From NCBI GenBank assembly GCA_949825065.1, contig OX463859.1, positions 4,316,217-4,380,216 of the forward strand: a stretch of 64,000 nt of DNA. The letters are read 5' to 3'. Under the pieces are notes generated by a model that was given only the letters and a program-made list of their open reading frames with translations, was not told the origin of the DNA and did no database searches. Shown piece by piece: positions 1 to 13,577 of this stretch; within the stretch, counting starts at the first letter, position 1, and every line of letters starts with the position of its first letter. Source of the DNA: Odontocerum albicorne. Taxonomy: Eukaryota > Arthropoda > Insecta > Trichoptera > Odontoceridae. The position numbers and the translations under genes were made by a program.

Positions 1-2112
1 TTTTTGAGCAGTTTCGTCTTTTGGGACTAAGAACCTTTCAAGTTCAATCAATTTTTTTTTGTCCTATTTCATATTATTTCTTACTTATTATTGATAAGCG
101 ATATTAATAACCCTCAAATACCAAAAAACAAGTGTTTTGTGAGTTAAATATTTTTTGCGCATTTTCCTCCATTGAGACTAAGAACCTTTCAAGTTTAGTC
201 AAATTTTTTTTGTCTGATTTCATATTATTACTTACTTATTATTGATAAGCGATATTAATCACCCTCAAATACCAAAAAACAAGTGTTTTGTGAATTAAAT
301 AATTTTTTGAGCAGTTTCGTCTTTTGGGACTAAGAACCTTTCAAGTTAAATCAATTTTTTTTGTCTGATTTCACATTTTTTCTTATTTATTTTTGATAAG
401 CGATATACATAATTCTCAAATACCAAAAAACAAGTGTTTTGTGAGTTAAATATTTTTTGAGCAGTTTTGTCTTTTAAGACTAAGAACCTTTACAGTTTAA
501 TCAAAAAAAATTTGTCTGATTTCATATTTTTTCTTACTTATTATTGATAAGCGATATTAATAACCCTCAAATACCAAAAAAGAAGTGTTTTGCGAGTTAA
601 ATATTTTTTGAGCAGTTTCGTCTTTTGAGACTAAGAACCTTTCAAGTTAAATCAATTTTTTTTGTCTTATTTCATATTATTTCTTACTTATTATTGATAA
701 GCGATATTAATAACCCTCAAATACCAAAAATTAAGTGTTTTGTGAGTTAAATATTTTTTGAGCAGTTTCGTCTTTTGGGACTTAGAACCTTTCAAGTTTA
801 ATAAATTTTTTTTTGTCTGATTTCATATTTTTTCTTACTTATTATTGATAAGCGATATTAATCACCCTCAAATACCAAAAAACAAGTGTTTTGTGAATTA
901 AATAATTTTTTTGAGCAGTTTCGTCTTTTGGGACTAAGAACCTTTAAAGTTTAATCAATTTTTTTTTGTCTGATTTCACATTTTTTCTTATTTATTATTG
1001 ATAAGCGATATAAATAACCCTCAAATACCAAAAAACAAGTGTTTTGTGAGTTAAATATTTTTTGAGCAGTTTCGTCTTTTGGGACTAAGAACCTTTCAAG
1101 TTTAATCAAATTTTTTTTGTCTGATTTCACATTTTTTCTTATTTATTATTGATAAGCGATATAAATAACCCTCAAATACCAAAAAACAAGTGTTTTGTGA
1201 GTTAAATATTTTTTGAGCAGTTACGTATTTTGGGACTAAGAACCTTTACAGTTTAATCAAAAAATTTTTGTCTGATTTCATATTTTTTCTTACTTATTAT
1301 TGATAAGCGATATTAATAACCCTCAAATACCAAAAAACAAGTGTTTTGTGAGTTAAATATTTTTTGAGCAGTTTCGTCTTTTGGGACTAAGAACCTTTCA
1401 AGTTTAATCAATTTTTTTTTGTCTGATTTCATATTTTTTCTTACTTATTATTGATAAGCGATATTAATAACCCTCAAAAACCAAAAAACAAGTGTTTTGT
1501 GAGTTAATTATTTTTTGAGCAGTTTCGTCTTTTGGGACTAAGAACCTTTCAAGTTTAATCAATTTTTTTTTTCTGATTTCATATTTTTTCTTACTTATTA
1601 TTGATAAGCGATATTAATTACCCTCAAATACAAAAAAACAAGTGTTTTGTGAGTTAAATATTTTTTGCGCATTTTCCTCTATTAAGACTAAGAACGATTC
1701 AAGTTTAGTCAATTTTTTTTGTCTGATTTTATATTATTACTTACTTATTATTGATAAGCGATATTAATAACCCTCAAATACCAAAAAACAAGCGTTTTGT
1801 GAGTTAAATATTTTTTGAGCAGTTTCGTCTTTTGGGACTAAGAACCTTTCAAGTGTTATCAATTTTTTTTTTCTGATTTCATATTTTTTCTTACTTATTA
1901 TTGATAAGCGATATAAATAACCCTCAAATACCAAAAAACAAGTGTTTTGTGAGTTAAATATTTTTTGAGCAGTTTTGTCTTTTAAGACTAAGAACCTTTC
2001 AAGTTTAATCAAAAAATTTTTGTCTGATTTCATATTTTTTCTTACTTATTATTGATAAGCGATATTAATAACCCTCAAATACCAAAAAACAAGTGTTTTG
2101 CGAGTTAAATAT
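1..2112 (+). repeat. HOR-1 copy a: 14-monomer unit
   Basis: Fourteen distinguishable monomers precede the return of the same series at 2113. The offset was measured from the 'agttcaatc' marker at 41, which recurs at 2153. Order of boxes: A (agttcaatc, gtcctattt), B (tcc-attgagac), A (atacataattc), C, A with gagac, A with acttag, A (ctttaaag), A, D (gttacgtatttt), A (ctcaaaaacc), A, B (tattaagac), A (agtgttatc), C. There is a single-base variant 'tttttgataag' near 391 that no other copy shares. Confidence 0.8.
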
Positions 2113-2721
2113 TTTTTGAGCAGTTTCGTCTTTTGGGACTAAGAACCTTTCAAGTTCAATCAATTTTTTTTTGTCCTATTTCATATTATTTCTTACTTAT
2201 TATTGATAAGCGATATAAATAACCCTCAAATACCAAAAAACAAGTGTTTTGTGAGTTAAATATTTTTTGCGCATTTTCCTCCATTGAGACTAAGAACCTT
2301 TCAAGTTTAGTCAAATTTTTTTTGTCTGATTTCATATTATTACTTACTTATTATTGATAAGCGATATTAATCACCCTCAAATACCAAAAAACAAGTGTTT
2401 TGTGAATTAAATAATTTTTTGAGCAGTTTCGTCTTTTGGGACTAAGAACCTTTCAAGTTAAATCAATTTTTTTTGTCTGATTTCACATTTTTTCTTATTT
2501 ATTATTGATAAGCGATATACATAATTCTCAAATACCAAAAAACAAGTGTTTTGTGAGTTAAATATTTTTTGAGCAGTTTTGTCTTTTAAGACTAAGAACC
2601 TTTACAGTTTAATCAAAAAAAATTTGTCTGATTTCATATTTTTTCTTACTTATTATTGATAAGCGATATTAATAACCCTCAAATACCAAAAAAGAAGTGT
2701 TTTGCGAGTTAAATATTTTTT
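2113..2721 (+). repeat. HOR-1 copy b, first four monomers only
   Basis: Monomers 1 to 4 of HOR-1 repeat in order, including the unusual 'atacataattc' and the C box with 'ttacagtttaatc'. The next unit joins to a 'tttaataaa' monomer, skipping the fifth monomer (gagac box, aaaaattaag) that follows in the copies at 1, 11009, 23377 and 50671. This is a truncation by exchange at monomer register. Confidence 0.75.
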
Positions 2722-4526
2722 GAGCAGTTTCGTCTTTTGGGACTAAGAACCTTTCAAGTTTAATAAATTTTTTTTTGTCTGATTTCATATTTTTTCTTAC
2801 TTATTATTGATAAGCGATATTAATAACCCTCAAATACCAAAAAACAAGTGTTTTGTGAGTTAATTATTTTTTGAGCAGTTTCGTCTTTTGGGACTAAGAA
2901 CCTTTCAAGTTTAATCAATTTTTTTTTTCTGATTTCATATTTTTTCTGACTTATTATTAATAAGCGATATTAATAACCCTCAAATACAAAAAAACAACTG
3001 TTTTGTGAGTTAAATATTTTTTGCGCATTTTCCTCTATTTAGACTAAGAACGATTCAAGTTTAGTCAATTTTTTTTGTCTGATTTTATATTATTACTTAC
3101 TTATTATTGATAAGCGATATTAATAACCCTCAAATACCAAAAAACAAGCGTTTTGTGAGTTAAATATTTTTTGAGCAGTTACGTCTTTTGGGACTAAGAA
3201 CCTTTCAAGTGTTATCAATTTTTTTTTTCTGATTTCATATTTTTTCTTACTTATTATTGATAAGCGATATTAATAACCCTCAAATACCAAAAAACAAGTG
3301 TTTTGTGAGTTAAATATTTTTTGAGCAGTTTTGTCTTTTAAGACTAAGAACCTTTCAAGTTTAATCAAAAAATTTTTGTCTGATTTCATATTTTTTCTTA
3401 CTTATTATTGATAAGCGATATTAATAACCCTCAAATACCAAAAAACAAGTGTTTTGCGAGTTAAATATTTTTTGAGCAGTTTCGTCTTTTGGGACTTAGA
3501 ACCTTTCAAGTTTAATCAATTTTTTTTGTCTTATTTCATATTATTTCTTACTTATTATTGATAAGCGATATTAATAACCCTCAAATACCAAAAAACAAGT
3601 GTTTTGTGAGTTAAATATTTTTTGAGCAGTTTCGTCTTTTGGGACTAAGAACCTTTCAAGTTTAATCAATTTTTTTTTGTCTGATTTCATATTTTTTCTT
3701 ACTTATTATTGATAAGCGATATTAATTACCCTCAAATACCAAAAAACAAGTGTTTTGCGAGTTAAATATTTTTTGAGCAGTTTCGTCTTTTGGGACTTAG
3801 AACCTTTCAAGTTTAATCAATTTTTTTTTGTCTTATTTCATATTATTTCTTACTTATTATTGATAAGCGATATTAATAACCCTCAAATACCAAAAAACAA
3901 GTGTTTTGTGAGTTAAATATTTTTTGAGCAGTTTCGTCTTTTGGGACTAAGAACCTTTCAAGTTTAATCAATTTTTTTTTTCTGATTTCATATTTTTTCT
4001 TACTTATTATTGATAAGCGATATTAATTACCCTCAAATACAAAAAAACAAGTGTTTTGTGAGTTAAATATTTTTTGCGCATTTTCCTCTATTTAGACTAA
4101 GAACGATTCAAGTTTAGTCAATTTTTTTTGTCTGATTTTATATTATTACTTACTTATTATTGATAAGCGATATAAATAACCCTCAAATACCAAAAAACAA
4201 GCGTTTTGTGAGTTAAATATTTTTTGAGCAGTTTTGTCTTTTAAGACTTAGAACCTTTACAGTTTAATCAAAAAATTTTTTTCCGATTTCATATTTTTTC
4301 TTACTTATAATTGATAAGCGATATTAATAACCCTCAAATACCAAAAAAGAAGTGTTTTGCGAGTAAAATATTTTTTGAGCAGTTTCGTCTTTTGAGACTA
4401 AGAACCTTTCAAGTTTAATCAATTTTTTTTTGTCTTATTTCATATTATTTCTTACTTATTATTGATAAGCGATATTAATAACCCTCAAATACCAAAAAAC
4501 AAGTGTTTTGTGAGTTAAATATTTTT
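2722..4526 (+). repeat. 12-monomer block, duplicated at about 11771-13577
   Basis: The order is A (tttaataaa), A (with the cttattattaataag subtype and aacaactg), B (tatttagac), D, C, A-acttag, A, A-acttag, A, B (tatttagac), C-acttag, A-gagac. The same order occurs about 9050 bp downstream; the aaaacaactg marker is at 2991 and 12039. After this block the two regions part: the unit at 4527 (gacctattt) has no counterpart in the downstream copy. Confidence 0.7.
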
Positions 4527-5432
4527 TGAGCAGTTTCGTCTTTTGGGACTAAGAACCTTTCAAGTTTAATCAATTTTTTTTTTGACCTATTTCATATTAT
4601 TTCTTACTTATTATTGATAAGCGATATTAATAACCCTCAAATACCAAAAAACAAGTGTTTTGTGAGTTAAATATTTTTTGAGCAGTTTCGTCTTTTGGGA
4701 CTAAGAACCTTTCAAGTTTAATCAATTTTTTTTTTCTGATTTCATATTTTTTCTTACTTATTATTGATAAGCGATATTCATTACCCTCAAATACAAAAAA
4801 ACAAGTGTTTTGTGAGTTAAATATTTTTTGCGCATTTTCCTCTATTGAGACTAAGAACCTTTCAAGTTTAGTCAATTTTTTTTTGACTGATTTCATATTA
4901 TTACTTACTTATTATTGATAAGCGATATTAATCACCCTCAAATACCAAAAAACAAGTGTTTTGTGAATTAAATAATTTTTTGAGCAGTTTCGTCTTTTGG
5001 GACTAAGAACCTTTCAAGTTAAATCAATTTTTTTTTGTCTGATTTCACATTTTTTCTTATTTATTATTAATAAGCGATATTAATAACCCTCAAATACAAA
5101 AAAACAACTGTTTTGTGAGTTAAATATTTTTTGCGCATTTTCCTCTATTTAGACTAAGAACGATTCAAGTTTAGTCAATTTTTTTTGTCTGATTTTATAT
5201 TATTACTTACTTATTATTGATAAGCGATATTAATAACCCTCAAATACCAAAAAACAAGCGTTTTGTGAGTTAAATATTTTTTGAGCAGTTACGTCTTTTG
5301 GGACTAAGAACCTTTCAAGTGTTATCAATTTTTTTTTTCTGATTTCATATTTTTTCTTACTTATTATTGATAAGCGATATTAATAACCCTCAAATACCAA
5401 AAAACAAGTGTTTTGTGAGTTAAATATTTTTT
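4527..5432 (+). repeat. Mosaic of six monomers joining two HOR families
   Basis: The units from 4981 repeat the aacaactg - B (tatttagac) - D (agtgttatc) series seen at about 2871-3322, at an offset of 2110. The unit at 4981 is itself a hybrid: it starts like the 'ttaaatca...tttcac' type and ends like the 'attaataagcg...aacaactg' type. The rest is ordinary A and B satellite. No gene is seen. Confidence 0.65.
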
Positions 5433-7539
5433 GAGCAGTTTTGTCTTTTAAGACTAAGAACCTTTACAGTTTAATCAAAAAAATTTTGTCCGATTTCATA
5501 TTTTTTCTTACTTATTATTGATAAGCGATATTAATAACCCTCAAATACCAAAAAAGAAGTGTTTTGCGAGTAAAATTTTTTTTGAGCAGTTTCGTCTTTT
5601 GAGACTAAGAACCTTTCAAGTTTAATCAATTTTTTTTTGTCTTATTTCATATTATTTCTTACTTATTATTGATAAGCGATATTAATAACCCTCAAATACC
5701 AAAAAACAAGTGTTTTGTGAGTTAATTATTTTTTGAGCAGTTTCGTCTTTTGGGACTAAGAACCTTTCAAGTTTAATCAATTTTTTTTTGTCTGATTTCA
5801 CATTTTTTCTTACTTATTATTGATAAGCGATATAAATAACCCTCAAATACAAAAAAACAAGTGTTTTGTGAGTTAAATATTTTTTGCGCATTTTCCTCTA
5901 TTGAGACTAAGAACGATTCAAGTTAAGTCAATTTTTTTTGTCTGATTTAATATTATTACTTACTTATTATTGATAAGCGATATTAATACCCCTCAAATAC
6001 CAAAAAACAAGCGTTTTGTGAGTTAAATATTTTTTGAGCAGTTTCGTCTTTTGGGACTAAGAACCTTTCAAGTGTAATCAATTTTTTTTGTCTGATTTCA
6101 TATTTTTTCTTACTTATTATTGATAAGCGATATTAATTACCCTCAAATACAAAAAAACAAGTGTTTTGTGAGTTAAATATTTCTTGCGCATTTTCCTCTA
6201 TTGAGACTAAGAACGATTCATGTGTAGTCAATTTTTTTTGTCTGATTTAATATTATTACTTACTTATTATTGATAAGCGATATTAATACCCCTCAAATAC
6301 CAAAAAACAAGCGTTTTGTGAGTTAAATATTTTTTGAGCAGTTTCGTCTTTTGGGACTAAGAACCTTTCAAGTTTAATCAATTTTTTTTGTCTGATTTCA
6401 TATTTTTTCTTACTTATTATTGATAAGCGATATAAATAACCCTCAAATACCAAAAAACAAGTGTTTTGTGAGTTAAATATTTTTTGAGCAGTTTCGTCCT
6501 TTGGGACTAAGAACCTTTCAAGTTTAATCAATTTTTTTTGTCTGATTTCATATTTTTTCTTACTTATTATTGATAAGCGATATTAATAACCCTCAAATAC
6601 AAAAAAACAAGTGTTTTGTGAGTTAAATATTTTTTGCGCATTTTCCTCTATTGAGACTAAGAACGATTCAAGTTAAGTCAATTTTTTTTGTCTGATTTAA
6701 TATTATTACTTACTTATTATTGATAAGCGATATTAATACCCCTCAAATACCAAAAAACAAGCGTTTTGTGAGTTAAATATTTTTTGAGCAGTTTCGTCTT
6801 TTGGGACTAAGAACCTTTCAAGTGTAATCAATTTTTTTTTGTCTGATTTCATATTTTTTCTTACTTATTATTGATAAGCGATATTAATTACCCTCAAATA
6901 CAAAAAAACAAGTGTTTTGTGAGTTAAATATTTTTTGCGCATTTTCCTCTATTGAGACTAAGAACGATACAAGTTAAGTCAATTTTTTTGTCTGATTTAA
7001 TATTATTACTTACTTATTATTGATAAGCGATATTAATACCCCTCAAATACCAAAAAACAAGCGTTTTGTGAGTTAAATATTTTTTGAGCAGTTTCGTCTT
7101 TTGGGACTAAGAACCTTTCAAGTTTAATAAATTTTTTTTTGTCTGATTTCATATTTTTTCTTACTTATTATTGATAAGCGATATAAATAACCCTCAAATA
7201 CCAAAAAACAAGTGTTTTGTGAGTTAAATATTTTTTGCGCATTTTCCTCTATTGAGACTAAGAACCTTTCAAGTTTAGTCAATTTTTTTTTGACTGATTT
7301 CATATTATTACTTACTTATTATTGATAAGCGATATTAATCACCCTCAAATACCAAAAAACAAGTGTTTTGTGAATTAAATAATTTTTTGAGCAGTTTCGT
7401 CTTTTGGGACTAAGAACCTTTCAAGTTAAATCAATTTTTTTTTGTCTGATTTCACATTTTTTCTTATTTATTATTGATAAGCGATATAAATAACCCTCAA
7501 ATACCAAAAAACAAGTGTTTTGTGAGTTAAATATTTTTT
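5433..7539 (+). repeat. HOR-2 unit 1: 14 monomers, ~2107 bp
   Basis: The box order is C, A-gagac, A, B, A (agtgtaatc), B (cttgcgcat, catgtgtagtc), A, A with tcctttggg, B, A, B (gatacaag), A (tttaataaa), B (gactgattt), A (ttaaatc). It differs from HOR-1 in the near alternation of A and B and in B monomers with 'gatttaatattattac', 'atacccctc' and 'caagcg'. The series restarts at 7540. Confidence 0.8.
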
Positions 7540-9198
7540 GAGCAGTTTTGTCTTTTAAGACTAAGAACCTTTACAGTTTAATCAAAAAAATTTTGTCCGA
7601 TTTCATATTTTTTCTTACTTATTATTGATAAGCGATATTAATTACCCTCAAATACCAAAAAAGAAGTGTTTTGCGAGTAAAATTTTTTTTGAGCAGTTTC
7701 GTCTTTTGAGACTAAGAACCTTTCAAGTTTTATCAATTTTTTTTTGTCTTATTTCATATTATTTCTTACTTATTATTGATAAGCGATATTAATAACCCTC
7801 AAATACCAAAAAACAAGTGTTTTGTGAGTTAATTATTTTTTGAGCAGTTTCGTCTTTTGGGACTAAGAACCTTTCAAGTTTAATCAATTTTTTTTTGTCT
7901 GATTTCACATTTTTTCTTACTTATTATTGATAAGCGATATAAATAACCCTCAAATACAAAAAAAACAAGTGTTTTGTGAGTTAAATATTTTTTGCGCATT
8001 TTCCTCTATTGAGACTAAGAACGATTCAAGTGTAGTCAATTTTTTTTGTCTGATTTAATATTATTACTTACTTATTATTGATAAGCGATATTAATACCCC
8101 TCAAATACCAAAAAACAAGCGTTTTGTGAGTTAAATATTTTTTGAGCAGTTTCGTCTTTTGGGACTAAGAACCTTTCAAGTGTAATCAATTTTTTTTTGT
8201 CTGATTTCATATTTTTTCTTACTTATTATTGATAAGCGATATTAATTACCCTCAAATACAAAAAAACAAGTGTTTTGTGAGTTAAATATTTCTTGCGCAT
8301 TTTCCTCTATTGAGACTAAGATTGATTCATGTGTAGTCAATTTTTTTTGTCTGATTTAATATAATTACTTACTTATTATTGATAAGCGATATTAATACCC
8401 CTCAAATACCAAAAAACAAGCGTTTTGTGAGTTAAATATTTTTTGAGCAGTTTCGTCTTTTGGGACTAAGAACCTTTCAAGTTTAATCAATTTTTTTTGT
8501 CTGATTTCATATTTTTTCTTACTTATTATTGATAAGCGATATAAATAACCCTCAAATACCAAAAAACAAGTGTTTTTGTGAGTTAAATATTTTTTGAGCA
8601 GTTTCGTCCTTTGGAACTAAGAACCTTTCAAGTTTAATCAATTTTTTTTGTCTGATTTCATATTTTTTCTTACTTATTATTGATAAGCGATATAAATAAC
8701 CCTCAAATACAAAAAAAACAACTGTTTTGTGAGTTAAATATTTTTTGCGCATTTTCCTCTATTGAGACTAAGAACGATTCAAGTTAAGTCAATTTTTTTT
8801 GTCTGATTTAATATTATTACTTACTTATTATTGATAAGCGATATTAATACCCCTCAAATACCAAAAAACAAGCGTTTTGTGAGTTAAATATTTTTTGAGC
8901 AGTTTCGTCTTTTGGGACTAAGAACCTTTCAAGTGTAATCAATTTTTTTTTGTCTGATTTCATATTTTTTCTTACTTATTATTGATAAGCGATATTAATT
9001 ACCCTCAAATACAAAAAAACAAGTGTTTTGTGAGTTAAATATTTTTTGCGCATTTTCCTCTATTGAGACTAAGAACGATTCAAGTTAAGTCAATTTTTTT
9101 TGTCTGATTTACTATTATTACTTACTTATTATTGATAAGCGATATTAATACCCCTCAAATACCAAAAAACAAGCGTTTTGTGAGTTAAATATTTTTTT
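7540..9198 (+). repeat. HOR-2 unit 2, truncated to 11 monomers
   Basis: This repeats the first eleven monomers of the preceding unit, then changes to the 'cttatgggac' cassette instead of the expected 'tttaataaa' monomer. Private changes include 'aagattgattc' near 8320, 'gtgtttttgtg' near 8570, 'ttggaactaag' near 8611 and 'gatttactatt' near 9105. Confidence 0.75.
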
Positions 9199-9649
9199 GA
9201 GCAGTTTCGTCTTATGGGACTAAGAACCTTTCAAGTGTAATCAATTTTTTTTTGTCTGATTTCATATTTTCCCTTACTTATTATTGATAAGCGATATAAA
9301 TAACCCTCAAATACCAAAAAACATGTGTTTTGTGAGTTAAATATTTTTTGAGCAGTTTTGTCTTTAAAGACTAAGAACCTTTCAAGTATAATCAAAAAAA
9401 TTTTGTCTGATTTCATATTTTTTCTTACTTATTATTGATAACCGATATTAATAACCCTCAAATACCAAAAAACAAGTGTTTTGCGACTTAAATATTTTTT
9501 GAGCAGTTTCGTCTTTTGGACTTAGAACCTTTCAAGTTTTATCAATTTTTTTTTGTCTTATTTCATATTATTTCTAACTTATTATTGATAAGCGATATTA
9601 ATAACCCTCAAATACCAAAAAACAAGTGTTTTGTGAGTTTAAATATTTT
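9199..9649 (+). repeat. Palindrome cassette, copy 1 (cttatgggac + gtctttaaagac monomers)
   Basis: Three linked monomers form the cassette: an A box with cttatgggac, a C box with the perfect palindrome gtctttaaagac followed by 'tataatcaaaaaa', and a unit reached through 'ataaccgatat' and 'gcgactt'. The pair recurs in order near 17650, 21725, 27005, 30627, 35005, 41943, 48571, 53545, 55960, 59720 and 61984, which makes it the best landmark for large-scale structure. This copy carries 'tttccctt', shared only with those at 17.7, 21.8 and 48.6 kb. Confidence 0.8.
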
Positions 9650-11770
9650 TTGAGCAGTTTCGTCTTTTGGGACTAAGAACCTTTCAAGTTTAATAAATTT
9701 TTTTTTGTCTGATTTCATATTTTTTCTTACTTATTATTGATAAGCGATATTAATCACCCTCAAATACCAAAAAACAAGTGTTTTGTGAATTAAAATAATT
9801 TTTTTGAGCAGTTTCGTCTTTTGGGACTAAGAACCTTAAAAGTTTAATCAATTTTTTTTTGTCTGATTTCACATTTTTTCTTATTTATTATTGATAAGCG
9901 ATATAAATAACCCTCAAATACCAAAAAACAAGTGTTTTGTGAGTTAAATATTTTTTGAGCAGTTTCGTCTTTTGGGACTAAGAACCTTTCAAGTTTAATC
10001 AAATTTTTTTTGTCTGATTTCACATTTTTTCTTATTTATTATTGATAAGCGATATAAATAACCCTCAAATACCAAAAAACAAGTGTTTTGTGAGTTAAAT
10101 ATTTTTTGAGCAGTTACGTATTTTGGGACTAAGAACCTTTACAGTTTAATCAAAAAATTTTTGTCTGATTTCATATTTTTTTCTTACTTATTATTGATAA
10201 GCGATATTAATAACCCTCAAATACCAAAAAACAAGTGTTTTGTGAGTTAAATATTTTTTGAGCAGTTTCGTCTTTTGGGACTAAGAACCTTTCAAGTTTA
10301 ATCAATTTTTTTTTGTCTGATTTCATATTTTTTCTTACTTATTATTGATAAGCGATATTAATAACCCTCAAAAACCAAAAAACAAGTGTTTTGTGAGTTA
10401 ATTATTTTTTGAGCAGTTTCGTCTTTTGGGACTAAGAACCTTTCAAGTTTAATCAATTTTTTTTTTCTGATTTCATATTTTTTCTTACTTATTATTGATA
10501 AGCGATATTAATTACCCTCAAATACAAAAAAACAAGTGTTTTGTGAGTTAAATATTTTTTGCGCATTTTCCTCTATTTAGACTAAGAACGATTCAAGTTA
10601 AGTCAATTTTTTTTGTCTGATTTTATATTATTACTTACTTATTATTGATAAGCGATATTAATAACCCTCAAATACCAAAAAACAAGCGTTTTGTGAGTTA
10701 AATATTTTTTGAGCAGTTTCGTCTTTTGGGACTAAGAACCTTTCAAGTGTTATCAATTTTTTTTTTCTGATTTCATATTTTTTCTTACTTATTATTGATA
10801 AGCGATATAAATAACCCTCAAATACGCAAAAAAACAAGTGTTTTGTGAGTTAAATATTTTTTTGAGCAGTTTTGTCTTTTAAGACTAAGAACCTTTCAAG
10901 TTTAATCAAAAAATTTTTGTCTGATTTCATATTTTTTCTTACTTATTATTGATAAGCGATATTAATAACCCTCAAATACCAAAAAACAAGTGTTTTGCGA
11001 GTTAAATATTTTTTGAGCAGTTTCGTCTTTTGGGACTAAGAACCTTTCAAGTTCAATCAATTTTTTTTTAGTCCTATTTCATATTATTTCTTACTTATTA
11101 TTGATAAGCGATATTAATAACCCTCAAATACCAAAAAACAAGTGTTTTGTGAGTTAAATATTTTTTGCGCATTTTCCTCCATTGAGACTAAGAACCTTTC
11201 AAGTTTAGTCAAATTTTTTTTGTCTGATTTCATATTATTACTTACTTATTATTGATAAGCGATATTAATCACCCTCAAATACCAAAAAACAAGTGTTTTG
11301 TGAATTAAATAATTTTTTGAGCAGTTTCGTCTTTTGGGACTAAGAACCTTTCAAGTTAAATCAATTTTTTTTGTCTGATTTCACATTTTTTCTTATTTAT
11401 TATTGATAAGCGATATACATAATTCTCAAATACCAAAAAGCAAGTGTTTTGTGAGTGAAATATTTTTTGAGCAGTTTTGTCTTTTAAGACTAAGAACCTT
11501 TACAGTTTAATCAAAAAAAATTTGTCTGATTTCATATTTTTTCTTACTTATTATTGATAAGCGATATTAATAACCCTCAAATACCAAAAAAGAAGTGTTT
11601 TGCGAGTTAAATATTTTTTGAGCAGTTTCGTCTTTTGAGACTAAGAACCTTTCAAGTTAAATCAATTTTTTTTTGTCTTATTTCATATTATTTCTTACTT
11701 ATTATTGATAAGCGATATTAATAACCCTCAAATACCAAAAATTAAGTGTTTTGTGAGTTAAATATTTTTT
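9650..11770 (+). repeat. HOR-1 copy c (entered at monomer 6)
   Basis: HOR-1 monomers 6 to 14 are followed by 1 to 5. The gttacgtatttt marker at 10112 lies 8893 bp from its match in copy a, and agttcaatc at 11050 lies 8897 bp from its second copy. All nine monomers, including the 'tttaatcaaa' unit at 9958, are kept. Private changes include 'aaccttaaaag' near 9833 and a two-base insertion 'aaatacgcaaa' near 10826. Confidence 0.75.
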
Positions 11771-13577
11771 GAGCAGTTTCGTCTTTTGGGACTAAGAACC
11801 TTTCAAGTTTAATAAATTTTTTTTTGTCTGATTTCATATTTTTTCTTACTTATTATTGATAAGCGATATAAATAACCCTCAAATACCAAAAAACAAGTGT
11901 TTTGTGAGTTAATTATTTTTTGAGCAGTTTCGTCTTTTGGGACTAAGAACCTTTCAAGTTTAATCAATTTTTTTTTCTGATTTCATATTTTTTCTTACTT
12001 ATTATTAATAAGCGATATTAATAACCCTCAAATACAAAAAAACAACTGTTTTGTGAGTTAAATATTTTTTGCGCATTTTCCTCTATTTAGACTAAGAACG
12101 ATTCAAGTTTAGTCAATTTTTTTTGTCTGATTTTATATTATTACTTACTTATTATTGATAAGCGATATTAATAACCCTCAAATACCAAAAAACAAGCGTT
12201 TTGTGAGTTAAATATTTTTTGAGCAGTTACGTCTTTTGGGACTAAGAACCTTTCAAGTGTTATCAATTTTTTTTTTCTGATTTCATATTTTTTCTTACTT
12301 ATTATTGATAAGCGATATTAATAACCCTCAAATACCAAAAAACAAGTGTTTTGTGAGTTAAATATTTTTTGAGCAGTTTTGTCTTTTAAGACTAAGAACC
12401 TTTCAAGTTTAATCAAAAAATTTTTGTCTGATTTCATATTTTTTCTTACTTATTATTGATAAGCGATATTAATAACCCTCAAATACCAAAAAACAAGTGT
12501 TTTGCGAGTTAAATATTTTTTGAGCAGTTTCGTCTTTTGGGACTTAGAACCTTTCAAGTTTAATCAATTTTTTTTTGTCTTATTTCATATTATTTCTTAC
12601 TTATTATTGATAAGCGATATTAATAACCCTCAAATACCAAAAAACAAGTGTTTTGTGAGTTAAATATTTTTTGAGCAGTTTCGTCTTTTGGGACTAAGAA
12701 CCTTTCAAGTTTAATCAATTTTTTTTTGTCTGATTTCATATTTTTTCTTACTTATTATTGATAAGCGATATTAATAACCCTCAAATACCAAAAAACAAGT
12801 GTTTTGCGAGTTAAATATTTTTTGAGCATTTTCTTCTTTTGGGACTTAGAACCTTTCAAGTTTAATCAATTTTTTTTTGTCTTATTTCATATTATTTCTT
12901 ACTTATTATTGATAAGCGATATTAATAACCCTCAAATACCAAAAAACAAGTGTTTTGTGAGTTAAATATTTTTTGAGCAGTTTCGTCTTTTGGGACTAAG
13001 AACCTTTCAAGTTTAATCAATTTTTTTTTTCTGATTTCATATTTTTTCTTACTTATTATTGATAAGCGATATTAATTACCCTCAAATACAAAAAAACAAG
13101 TGTTTTGTGAGTTAAATATTTTTTGCGCATTTTCCTCTATTTAGACTAAGAACGATTCAAGTTTAGTCAATTTTTTTTGTCTGATTTTATATTATTACTT
13201 ACTTATTATTGATAAGCGATATAAATAACCCTCAAATACCCAAAAACAAGCGTTTTGTGAGTTAAATATTTTTTGAGCAGTTTTGTCTTTTAAGACTTAG
13301 AACCTTTACAGTTTAATCAAAAAATTTTTTTCCGATTTCATATTTTTTCTTACTTATAATTGATAAGCGATATTAATAACCCTCAAATACCAAAAAAGAA
13401 GTGTTTTGCGAGTAAAATATTTTTTGAGCAGTTTCGTCTTTTGAGACTAAGAACCTTTCAAGTTTAATCAATTTTTTTTTGTCTTATTTCATATTATTTC
13501 TTACTTATTATTGATAAGCGATATTAATAACCCTCAAATACCAAAAAACAAGTGTTTTGTGAGTTAAATATTTTTTG
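11771..13577 (+). repeat. Copy of the 2722-4526 block
   Basis: The same twelve-monomer order as upstream is seen at an offset of 9048-9052. One box near 12824 is altered to 'gagcattttcttctttt', a private change that removes the TTTCG of the A box. Confidence 0.7.

Noticed and set aside
1764..2033. 89-codon minus-strand frame, recurring identically at 23029-23298 and 50323-50592
   Set aside because: The recurrence is explained by duplication of HOR-1. Identity of the peptide follows from identity of the DNA and is not evidence of selection.
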